Assembly: GCA_030248225.1 (NCBI GenBank)
Contig: JASANE010020163.1
Coordinates: 1 to 64,000 of the forward strand
DNA from: Trileptium ribeirensis
Taxonomy: Eukaryota > Nematoda > Enoplea > Enoplida > Thoracostomopsidae
Reading direction: 5' to 3'
Length of the DNA stretch: 64,000 bases
Below, in pieces: positions 23,573-33,667 of the stretch. The notes under the pieces are model-generated. The model saw nothing but the letters and a program-made list of their open reading frames with translations. It did no database searches and had not been told where the DNA came from. Position 1 is the stretch's first letter. Every line of letters begins with the position of its first letter. The position numbers and the translations under genes are program-made.

Positions 23573-24712
23573 TGTTGAGCGTTTCATAGGCTAGGTAGGG
23601 TCCAAAGCCTTAAAATTGGGTTTTTCACTGTTTTATATATTTAACGGTCCTAAAATGTTCATTCTAAGCTTTAGCTCTAAAAATTTTATCTTAAGGTAAC
23701 CTAATTTGCGTAATTTTGCTTTAGAACTTAAGCTTAGCTAATTTATAGTTAAGATAAGTTTTAATTATAGTTCTGTTGAGTTTTTGTCATCGAGCAAGCG
23801 GACATATTTACGAGTTGTGAGTTTCATGATTATTTTACAGCATTGATTATTGTTATTTTTATGTTCACTGTGATGACTTAGCTAATGCTCCAGCGTCACT
23901 GTATTGATATGTTAGCGGCAAGGATGTTCGTATAGTTTTAGTTTGGTGTTAACTTAATATCTAAATATCGATGTGTGTTCTGGTTCAGGTTTTACGGCTT
24001 CTTAGCTGTATTTTGGTTGAAGCTACGAAACGCAAAGAATTGCGTTGTACATAGTTGTCTTGTGAGAACGTGAACTATTTGGAGAGCATCTACATTTAGA
24101 AAGGAAGACCCATACTCGGCTGGCCTCTCCAAAGTGGGCCCCGGCACTTTTGGGCGCCCCCCGGCAAAACCGAGATGCCCCCGGAAGGCGCCGCACTTTT
24201 TTGGCTGCCCCCGGCAAAAATTTCGGTCGCCCCCCGGAAAAATCACCACCCAGTAAGTTCAAAATTTTGGAAAAATGCCATATTTCAACTAAAAATTCTT
24301 TAAATTTCCTTCTTTTATTTCTGAAATATCTGAAACAGAGAACAAATACAACGTTTATAGACCAGGCTGCCGGGCAAATTAAATGCTTGAAATCTACCTA
24401 AAAATTAAAAACCATTTTTAGTGTGAAACCACGAAAATTGTTATTTTTGGCTCCCCCCGGCAGAACCCTGGACCTTGCCGGGGGGCCCTAACGGAGTGCC
24501 GGGGGCAGCCGGGGGCCCCCAGGCAGAGGCCCCCCGCAAAATTTTTGCGAATGGAGAGGCCAGCTCGGTTTCTGTAGTAATTCTAAGCTAAAGAAAACGC
24601 CTATACTCGGGTTTCCAATACACGTTGTCACAGTTTGCACGGAGTAGGGAATGATCCTGTATCTTGATTGGTAAATAGCCGTGCTAGGACAATTATTCAC
24701 AGAGAATGCGCT
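23573..24712 (+). repeat. Left long direct repeat (probable 5' LTR)
   Basis: Aligns with 33668-34451 throughout ('gtccaaa.ccttaaaattggg', 'catcgagcaagcggac', 'gatatgttagcggcaaggatgttcg', 'ctatactcgggtttcc', 'cacagtttgcacggagtaggg'). It is interrupted by a 444 bp MITE (24120-24563) absent from the right copy. Similarity stops near 24712. Confidence 0.75.
24120..24563. mobile_element. MITE family M5, copy 1 (444 bp)
   Basis: Perfect 12 bp inverted ends CTGGCCTCTCCA ... TGGAGAGGCCAG, flanked by exact CTCGG target duplications (24115-24119 and 24564-24568). The homologous site in the right repeat (around 34330) is uninterrupted, which confirms insertion. The subterminal regions are unusually rich in CCCCGG and GGGGGCCCC, while the centre is A/T-rich. 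No coding capacity. A 5 bp duplication does not by itself assign a superfamily. Confidence 0.92.
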
Positions 24713-26174
24713 TAGGTAGAATACGTCACACATAGATATCTTAGAATCTTATTAATTATCTTAAAGAATTTAAAATCCTAGGGTCTATAGCTATGTATTA
24801 AGAGTGGCACCGCACTAGCTTTATTAGTTCTAGTAATACGTAAAAATTTCGGCCTCAAGTGTTGAGTGAGTGGTAACCAGAGTGATGGTACAGTTGGGTC
24901 TCGAACAAATTAGTAGTGTTACTTGTGGAATTTGGCAACCATCCGGGGTCGACGAAGCAAGTAGTATTAGTCTTGAGAAGACCGGGCGGGTAAGGGGTTG
25001 GTTCGAACAACCAAAATTTCGAGTATCTCCTAACCAAATACCAGTATAGCCAGCCTTCCGGGGGCATACATTAAGTAAGCTTCAACTATTCGGTAGTCGA
25101 CCGCTACTGTCTAGTGCGTCATAAGTAGCCTACCAGCCTACCGGGGGTGACTACAAACATAATATAGCCTGCACTTATTAGCGTAATTCTAAGGCTCAGG
25201 GTAAGGTAATCAATTAACCCTGCATTCGTCCATTCGTCCAGTGGTCGGGTGTATGAACTCAAGAGCTTTAGTAACGTAATAGCTAACCTAAAAGTAACCG
25301 GTTGTCACTCAAAGCGTAACCATCTAAATAAGGATCGTACTAGCGTAACTTTAGGAACCTAGGACAGGTAATCATATAAACGTGCGTCGTCAGCCCTCCG
25401 GAGGCGGTCGTACGAACCTCACGATAGCTGAAATAAAATAGCATGTAATCTAACATTAACGTTAGTAGCCTTAGGTACCCGCCTAGTTTGCTTAGTGGCC
25501 GAAGAGTGCAAGAATCTAACAGGTGTGAACGAGCCGTTATCAAAATTCAGTGATCAGTGAGCGTATTGGCGTGAGGATAGTGAGAAATAAAGGCTAACAG
25601 CAAGGACTCTAGTTACTCAATACCCAAATATTGTGTCACAGCAACGCTGATAGTAGCTCAATATAGCGCCTTAACGTTTTATCTGGTTCTGTAATAAACA
25701 TCATTAACTACGCGTTTGGTGTTCGAGTATCTGAACCAGAGTTATCGAGCCGAGCAAGGTACACACCGCAACGCGAAATATAAGGCATAATTACTGATCC
25801 CGCAAAGAAGGACGCACGCCATATTCACGTTCCACCGGCATTCTACTGGCCACACCTCGAACCGCACAGTCTCTCTGTGACGAATCCCGTCGCCCTTTAA
25901 ATATCAATAGCGATATAAGGAAAAATCCCCTACCAACCACTACTCCCAAGAAAACAACAAATAACATGCTGACCACGATGCTGTGTAAAAGTGGTACAGT
26001 CTAAAAATAAAATATATATAACTGGTCAGTATTTTTCGAAAACCCAAAAAGCGATCCATATTGACCCTAAATAAGGCAGAAGCCAAAATAAGAATTATTT
26101 ATATCGTAGTAGGAATTAGTAGTCCACATAAACAGGACGTTTTACGTAAACCTGTATAAATTCTAAATATTAAA
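24713..26174 (+). other. Leader region between left repeat and gag
   Basis: About 1.46 kb without open frames. It contains four copies of a CCGGRGG-type motif (about 24938, 25052, 25136 and 25394) that recurs near the 3' end of the element (32909, 32990). 25830-25910 resembles the LINE C-terminal segment near 36630-36700, so a LINE fragment may be embedded here. Confidence 0.5.
25795..25990 (+). pseudogene. LINE ORF C-terminal fragment
   Basis: One frame reads PPAFYWPHLEPHS, closely matching SPAFHWPHLEPRN encoded near 36630. The nucleotide match 'ccggcattc.actggccacacctcgaacc' is nearly exact. Both lie at the end of a LINE-like frame and are followed by 'cccatagccg'/'tcaatagcga' trailers. 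A short 5'-truncated copy is the simplest reading. Confidence 0.55.
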
Positions 26175-28290
26175 ATGCCACTTCAGAGAACGCTACCAAG
26201 TACGACAATCGACAAAGAATCGACGACGAAACCCAAGAACGTCGGGATGGAAGAATCATCAAACGGAAAACTACAGGAAACGACGACAGATCCGAACATG
26301 ACAAAAAACTCGAAGATATCATTCGAGAACTCGAATCAAGAACGCCGGAACCAAAAGTACAAGAACAATTGCAAGACAAAAGAAGTCTACAACAAACGTA
26401 CACCGAGACGTTTCAAGAAGAAATAAGCGACGACCGACTATTCGTAACAACGGAATACCGCGAAAAAGAAATGCGACAAGCGATACGAAAACTCCAACAA
26501 CAAAAAAATCAGTTACAATTCATAAAGAAACATGCAACTCTGACCAAAGAGTTGTAACAATTATGCCAAAGCTACGACCAAGACGAACAATAGATTCCAC
26601 CAGCACAACCAAGGAAAGAATCGCAAAGCGCCGATGAAGATGAAGGAAGTGAAATTCGAAGATTTTTCGATCAAGATCAAATAAAAACGGTGTCGAACAG
26701 CGAGAAAGAATCGGAGCAAGTACAACCGACAATAATGACAGTCAACGATCAAGAAACCAGTGCAAAAAGAAGCACAATCGAAATATACGAGCAACAACAA
26801 CCGAGTAGAAACGACAATAATCAAGCCGATACAAACTACGATCAAACCGGTGCAAAAAAGTCAAAGCCGATTCAACACAAACGATGCTCAAACCGACATA
26901 AATCATGGTCAATTAGGTGCAATCTCATTGCAACTCAACGTAAATTCGGAGCAATACGACGCAAATTGTAACGAATTTGGTGTAAATCAATATCGAATCG
27001 GCACTAACCAAATGCGATACAACGCCCATGGTACCACAATATAACCAAATCCCAATCGTGGGAAGCAATTCGATGATTAATGCCGGAGTACCGTTGGCAA
27101 CAGCAACACATTTCGTGTGCCAATATCATCAACCACAACAAGCGATAACAACAACGAGTCAAGTTATGAATCAAGTACAAGAAGTACAACAAAACAACGA
27201 CCCGATGACGAGAATGATTGAAGCGTTGATCAAGGTGGCAACTAAAATACCGCCACAAGTTCCGAATACAACGCAACAAACAATCGGTCAAACAATCACG
27301 GTGAAGATGGAGAATGAAGTTCAAAATCTACAACCGTACAAGGGCGAGAGAAGTTTCGGAAAGAACCCGAAAAAGCTTTGGTTCAAGACGGAATAGACGA
27401 TGAACAAGAGAAGTTGTGGGTCCTGAAGGCGAAGATGTGCGGAAAGGCGGAAGAATACTTGGAAGTATTGACGCTCGAGAAAGTTAAAGAACTCAGAAAC
27501 TATAACGAATTGGTCAAGAAGTTCAAAGAAATCGAGTTGACGAATCAGATGATCAAGTTGCAAAGTCTACGGCAAACGAGCACGGTCAAAAACTTTGTGG
27601 ATGGACTACGGGTCTATGCAGCACGATATCTGACCGCGAAAGGCAACCCGAAGCAATCGTTGAAGAAGTCCTCAAGTCGCGTTGATCACCGGGTTAAAGA
27701 ACGAACCCCGAAACCGATTGTGTGACAAAAGAAGAAACCTTCGTAACATTGACGGAGAAAGGCGAAGCGGTGGAGAACCTCGACTAACAAATGACACAAG
27801 GATTGGAAAGTGCAAGCAACGACCAAGATACCGGAAGATTCAATCTAACCGACCGAATTATCCGAACGTCAATCAAACGAGACCAAGTAATGGTCAATGG
27901 ATAAGGCCACCCAGAATACAAAAACCGCAAACGCAATGGCGACTGCAGAGTTGGAATAATCAACCGATGCAACCACAACAACAACAAGCCATGCAATCAT
28001 GGGCAACACCGATACCGATAATACCAGTGCAAACCGGTGTGAATTACCAACAATCAATGCAACCATACTATGGACAAATGGGAATGCAACAACCGGTAAT
28101 GCAACCGATGCATGTACTACAAGAACAACTAGTTCAACCGCAAATGAATTGGCAACAACAACAACAAAGAATGCCAACACCGGTAGCAAACCAACAGCAA
28201 CAGAATCGACAAACGGTGATGAATCAAACGCCACCAAGGTGTAACAAATGTAGAAGATTGGGCATAGAAAGGAGCGATATGCACTAAAAA
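26175..28290 (+). pseudogene. gag-like region of the LTR element (broken)
   Basis: Starts at 26175 with a Thr/Lys/Glu-rich frame, then a coiled-coil-like Gln/Lys/Glu segment (26369-26557). The 27028-27396 and 27378-27725 frames, in different phases, together cover a capsid-like stretch with the 'LQPYKGERSF' start usual before the capsid fold. A Gln/Pro/Met-rich linker (27900-28230) follows, with about a dozen CAACAA-type runs, ending in CNKCRRLG, the first half of a CCHC zinc knuckle. The phase needed for the His of the knuckle differs from that of the two Cys, so it is frameshifted. At least three breaks are needed along the region, so it is non-functional. Gag would form the particle and bind the element's RNA. 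Confidence 0.7.
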
Positions 28291-28554
28291 CGCGGGACAA
28301 AGTACAAGAGAAACCCGAACGGAAAGTCAACAACAGAACCAAAATCGATATCGAATACTACCAAGTCGACCGAATCAACCAATGCGATGAACAACCGACC
28401 ATCTAAATCGAGCGGGTTCGAAAGAAAAGAAAATACTCAAAAAGAATTCCAGAAGACCGAAGGTATATCCGCGGATGAAAAGAAAGAAACGTTCGTAGAA
28501 GTGAACCAAATAGATCAATCAAAAGAACGTGAATCGTGAAGAGATCCAACAGTA

Positions 28555-29346
28555 TTGTCAAGATACTACATCAGCGCGTACCTGGAAGGAACTAAGAAAC
28601 TTCGATGTCTAATTTTTACTGGATCACAAATAACAATCATCAGTGAAGAGCAATACGAAAAACATTTCAAGCATTTACCATTCAAAGAAACCGCACTGTG
28701 TGGAGTTGGATCCAATGGGGATCTAACACAAAGAGCAGTAGGATACTTCTTAGTACAAGTCCACCTTGAAAAGAAAGTACGGAAGATCCGGTTCATCGTA
28801 ATCAAGAACTTCCCGAAAGTCGCGATATATGGACACGATTTTATGGCAGCGTTCGAATTTATGATCGATTACCAACACTTACGAATCAAGATGAACGGTC
28901 AACCGATACCTTACTATTGGAGGACCAACGAAATAGGATCGATTAGTCTAGAAGATGACCGTCACATCGAAATCTGCAAGTGTTGGTATAGACAAGTGAT
29001 CCCACCATGGTCAGCGAAGTTCATCGAAATGAAGATCTCGGAAGGAACAAAAGAAGGTGACACGGTAGTGGTGGAACCTCTGATGAAGACCAACAACGGA
29101 TTGGCAATACCGAACAGTATCGCCAAATTCGAAAAAGGCAACATCATGATACCGGTGTGCAACCTAAACACAGTTGAGATGGAGATATTTGATGATCAAC
29201 CATTGGTACAGAAGGTCAAAGAAACGGTCATGAAAACAGCGGTTGACGAATCAATGAAATGTTGCACGCGTTACGCGGATCAAAGTATTTTTCAACCTTC
29301 GATCTCAAGTCGGGATACTTCAAGTCCCGCTGAACGAACAGGATAA
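28555..29346 (+). pseudogene. Retroviral-type aspartic protease region, catalytic Asp lost
   Basis: An open frame of 263 codons. Residues 15-30 contain LIFTGSQITIIS at the position of the LIDTGSQ-type active site of retropepsins. The catalytic Asp is replaced by Phe (codon 28615-28617), so the enzyme would be inactive. A second conserved block (VAIYGHDFMAAFEF, about residues 90-103) matches the usual 'ILG.DFL' region. The rest is the linker to the reverse transcriptase, and its last about 20 residues run out of phase over the start of the RT coding sequence. The usual role is cleavage of the element's own polyproteins. Confidence 0.75.
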
Positions 29347-29650
29347 AGAAAAGACCGCGTTCATCTGTCACGGCGGTGTATTCGAATTCAACGTCATTCG
29401 GTTTGGATTGACAAACGCCCCCGCAACATTCCAAAGAATGATGCAGCTGGCCCTAGCTGGCATCCTGATGGGGTCATGCTTATGCTACCTCGATGACATT
29501 ATAATATTCTCAACGTCATATTAGGACCACCTGTATGACATCAGCCAGATACTACAGCGTCTTCGCTAAGCCAACTTCAAGGCAAAAAGATCAAAGTACG
29601 AATTCTTGAAAGAAGAAATTCCATTCCTGGGATACGTTGTGTCAAGAGGA
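29280..29650 (+). pseudogene. Reverse transcriptase fragment of the LTR element
   Basis: In successive frames the sequence reads the FDLKSGYF block, then AFICHGGVFEFNVIRFGLTN with APATFQ, then CYLDDIIIFS (YLDD at 29486-29497), then HLYDISQILQRLR and FLGYVVS. These are RT motifs in the order of the palm domain of Gypsy-type RT, with the catalytic Asp pair present. A frameshift lies near 29325, stops near 29521 and 29569, and another near 29650. The first RT motifs (fingers) are missing, so part was deleted between the protease and here. RT copies the element's RNA into DNA. Confidence 0.85.
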
Positions 29651-30085
29651 TAATGAACGGCTAGCAGAATGGATACAGAAGATAAAAGAACGACGTGAAG
29701 GACCAATAGCGGGAAATTATGAAACGGTCCAACGAATAACGGAAAAGAAGAACAAAAGAAAGAACAGGAATCAGAAAAGGAACAAGAACCAAAATCAAAC
29801 AAAAAAAAGCTGCAAAAAGAAGATCAAAATCTCCGAAAGAACCAAGAGGAGCGAAACAAGGCCGATCGAGATCTTCAATACTAGAGTCTACAGAAAGCAG
29901 ACGTAAATACTCAGAACCGTCTGAGGGTTGAGAAGAGAAGTCTGCGGAACGAAGACGCCAATCAAGTCGACCGGAATCGCGAGGCTCATCGTGTAGAAGC
30001 AGAGGATCGGAATACGAATCACAATATTCGTATCCATTAACGAGGGGCGATATGGATATGGACAATCGGTACTGAGAGCGACGAT
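29651..30085 (+). pseudogene. Post-RT Lys/Arg/Ser-rich region
   Basis: After the RT remnant, one frame (29637-29906) is Lys/Asn/Arg-rich. From 29821 another phase reads RSKSPKEPRGAKQGRSRSS and later SSRPESRGSSCRSRGS, an RS-dipeptide-rich stretch to about 30030. No RNase H motif was recognised where it would be expected. It may be a genuine RS-like tail or relic low-complexity coding sequence. Confidence 0.45.
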
Positions 30086-30462
30086 CTGGCCTGTCCACAC
30101 TAGGGGGGTGGGGGGACCCCACTTTCCAAATCCCCCACATGTTCGTGAGATTTTCCCCCATGTCCGTCCCCCCCACTGGGCCGAAACCCCCATGTTCAAC
30201 TAATTCCAAAAATTTTTTGTCTGAAAATATATGTTCTTTGTTTGCAAATTGTTTTCTAAACATTAATTACCACTATTTATAATGCTAAAATATTGTTTTT
30301 TAGCTTGAAAGTACGTTCACAGTAGTAAAAATGCATGAAAATATGGAAATACTTTGTATTTTTAAGTAAAATTTATCCACACACTTTGAAATTTCCCCCG
30401 AGAATGAACATGGGGCCCCCCGAAGTTCCCCCCCACTTTTCGGATGTCTGTGGACAGGCCAG
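30086..30462. mobile_element. MITE family M5, copy 2 (377 bp)
   Basis: Perfect 14 bp inverted ends CTGGCCTGTCCACA ... TGTGGACAGGCCAG, flanked by exact ACGAT duplications (30081-30085 and 30463-30467). As in copy 1, the subterminal regions are packed with runs of C and G (CCCCCCAC and GGGGGG types) and the centre is A/T-rich. It sits inside the post-RT part of the retroelement, interrupting its frame. Internal reading frames on either strand are incidental. Confidence 0.92.
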
Positions 30463-31500
30463 ACGATGGTATCAATATGGAAGAAATCCAACACAGGGAA
30501 GTTCGAAAGAAGTCGAATCGGCACCATGTGTAAGACGTGCACCATGGCTGCGAAAGACAAAGCCGATTACTAAAAAATGCGAAAAAAGCAGCAAAGTACG
30601 GAGTTGATGTAAAAATCGTCAAATGGATGAATGCAGAAGAGAACTAAATGTAGGATTCACATACCGTCAGAGAACTAAAAGTAGGATGGACACACCGTCG
30701 ACAAGAGCAAACAGATCGGGCATTGTGGCGACCACTTGAACGAGCAATTCGAAATAGAATGTGGGACGAACAGGAAGAACAACAACGTCAGGAAATGCCA
30801 CCTCCAAAACAACCAGTAGATCGTAGTAAAGGAGCAATTCCAATACGGTATGAATAAACTTCACCACAACAATCAATGGAAATACCGAAACCAATTCAAC
30901 AAGTAGGAAGTTTAAAAGAACTAGTCGTAAGAAGCAACGATCCTCCGAGTCAAAGATGGATCGAAACCATTGCAAAAACAAAGCGGTGATGAAAGCGATA
31001 AAAGATCGGTGGAAACAGCACTAACAACAAGAGCTGAACATGAAGCGCTAAAGAAAGCGATAACTACAACGTGCGAGACATGGATGATACCACCAATTGG
31101 TACACCAAGACAATGGTCCTCAAGCGAACGTTTAACGGTTAGTACGCGTGGAATATCGACATCAACACCAATCTCGGAAGAAGAAGGAACCAGTACTGGA
31201 AATTCAGAATTAGGACGACGACACCACCGTAGTCAAGCAAGTATAACATCGATCGAATTGGGACAAGCGATACAAAGTCTCGAATTAATAACAATTGACG
31301 AGAAAGTTGTAGAAGCACTAATAGATCCTGAAAAGAAGTTCGTCATGTATGAAAAAGTATCGTTCGTACCAAAAGATATAGTGTTTGCCGACATCAGAAG
31401 CGTAATCCATGAAAAGATCGATGAAACAAACAAGGCCACCGAAACGAGCGAAAGAATATTGCAGAGAAGTATAGCACCGAACACGAGAAAAAATTAAAAA
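30463..31500 (+). pseudogene. Downstream ORF segment A of the LTR element
   Basis: A-rich coding-like sequence. The longest frame (30970-31497, 175 codons) has an Arg/Ser/Thr-rich start and an Ile/Glu/Lys-rich helical half with an FVMYEKVSFVPKDIVF segment. No integrase zinc finger (HHCC) or DDE pattern was found. Codon use resembles the gag region, so it was probably part of the same element. Function unrecognised. Confidence 0.45.
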
Positions 31501-32885
31501 AGTACAGAAGGCCCATACCAAAGAAGCCAGAACGTTCAAAGAGCAATGGAAATTGCGGAAACAAGAATTGGAAAAGATGGACCAAGAAATTGCACAACTA
31601 TAACAAAAGCAGATGGAAGCAATGGATCCGAAAAACAAACACCACAACTCCACCAACTCATAGAACAATTGCTCGCACGAATACAAGAATTACAAAAAGA
31701 AATCCAAGAAAAATATGTCACAAATCGGGAATGGTCGGAAGCGTTTAATCAAAATCAATATCAGATTAACAAGATGAGTGAAGAGATCAAAGAAAAACCA
31801 AGCCCTACAAGTGATGACGATCGAATAAAAGAACGCCGGAGTTACTCACCTTGTCACGACAACGTTAGGAAGCCCAAGAGCAAGCAAAGAGCAATGTTCA
31901 AAGGCAATTACAAGAGGCCCGCGAAGAAGTGACAATGGCACGAGATGTAATAGAGGGAATCCACACCCAATTAAGCGAAATACAAAATCGAGTGTCGATG
32001 AAAAACAAAAATATAAAGAATTGCAGGAAACAATCGAAGAACTGCAATGAAGATTGGGACAAAGTCGAAATGAATAGACGGAACAAGCGCCGTCCACTCA
32101 AAGAACGGAACGTCGAGACATAGCGATTGGTACAGAATTCCCACAGGTAACACACGACATTCCGAACAAATATCCAGAAGAGGAAGTATCGAGAAGACCA
32201 GTTGTGGAGCGAAGTCTGTTACTTCGAAACACAAATCATCACGGTACAAACGGAAATCATTCCAGAGGTAGTAATCGAAAGAGCGACAGATGACACCAAA
32301 GCCAAATGGATAGAGATATTGAGACGAGAAGAAGGTACCGAAGAAGAAATAATGGTACAAATGTTAGCGGCGCTACTGGACCAAGAAGCAAAAATCCGAA
32401 CAAAATACCGAACACTGAAGATAACGAACAAAGAATATCGGCAAGTAGTCCAACAGTACATCAAAGGTATTCAACAAGGGATTACAGAAATAATGAACGA
32501 GAAGTTCCACCAAGTACAGAACTTATCAGAAGTAATCGCAATACAACTGGATTATGCCGATATAATGGATGAACATATTCAGTCCGTGGTATCAAGAATA
32601 GCACCGAATCAACTTGAAATCTTAAAGACGGTGGGCAAGTTAAAAAGAATCTTCCAAGATACCGAAACGTGGCTCAATAACGGAAAAGCTTTCGGGTATA
32701 TCAAAGGAAGAACCCACATTAGAAAGCCGATTACGGAAGAATATAGAACTGCGAAAAGAAGAATTCACTGGTTCATCGGGAATAAGAAAAAAGAAATCGT
32801 ACGGGGAATCCATGGTGCACAAGAACAATCGATTGATGCGCAAAATCCACACAGAAGATTCCCCACAATCGATCAGCTACAATAA
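31501..32885 (+). pseudogene. Downstream ORF segments B and C, coiled-coil-like
   Basis: Two frames cover most of this stretch. 31546-31932 is a Gln/Glu/Leu-rich segment (LIEQLLARIQELQKEIQEK) of coiled-coil type. 32202-32885 (227 codons) is a helical, charged protein with IMNEKFHQVQNLSEVIAIQ and an aromatic/basic end (RRIHWFIGNKKKEIVRG). I do not recognise the family. It sits where integrase or envelope would lie in other elements, and neither signature is visible. It could be a second gag-like protein or an accessory ORF; being A-rich, it shares the element's base bias. Confidence 0.5.
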
Positions 32886-33667
32886 TACGATGAGGTGGAG
32901 GGGTGACGAACCATCCGGGCGTCTGCTCCCTCGCCGAACCTTAATTTATCAGGAAGGCACAAATTGAGGGAAGGGATGATCAGTTGTCAACCATCCGGAG
33001 GCACTGAGACTCTCGGAACTCATGCTAACCGAAAATTATCAATAGGATAAAAACCAAAACAGAGCAATGGACTAAACAGCCGATGAACGGATACAGGTTA
33101 CAAAGAAATCGGTGCGCAAATCAAAACAAAACGAACCGATTATGACAAACCGATCCCAAAAAGAACAATCGGTACAACGAGATGAATCGAAAGTACGGGA
33201 CGTATTAGTAACGACCAAAATAAATTGACGACGATCGATGCAACCGACGCGATATTACGACAGCCAAAAGAACCTGTTTAATAAAGCCGGTATCCTCATT
33301 ATCAAAACGACGTCGACACCGTCATGTATTGTCTAGTCATATATTTCTTGCAGGCAATTATGTTTTATTTTGGGGGGAGGGGGAGACTGCAACTCCGAAA
33401 AATCAGGTCATAAAGAAAGACGAGTAAATCGGGAATGTTTACGAAAGAAAAATATAAAAACGGGTTGGAATTGAATGAAATAAATTGGGAAGGAAACTAG
33501 GGGCTGGTTAATAGAAGAATAGAAATCGGGAAACGGAAGCGTCAGTGGTAGACGCGATCTCCACCGAGGGGGTGAAAGGTAAATGAAGGAAACAGAAATT
33601 GGACATGGTTACAAAAGCGGGACAAAAGAATGGCATCAGTGGTGCGTGCTATTCCGGCAACCGGGGA
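32886..33667 (+). other. 3' untranslated part of the LTR element with purine tract
   Basis: No open frame. It contains two more CCGG-type motifs (32909 and 32990) like those in the leader, and the G/A-rich tract TGGGGGGAGGGGGAGA at 33371-33386, which resembles a polypurine tract used to prime plus-strand DNA. It ends at the right direct repeat. Confidence 0.5.

Noticed and set aside
27869..28342. 157-codon minus-strand hydrophobic frame
   Set aside because: It is the complement of the CAA-rich gag linker; Val/Leu/Phe content is an artefact of reading the CAA runs in reverse.
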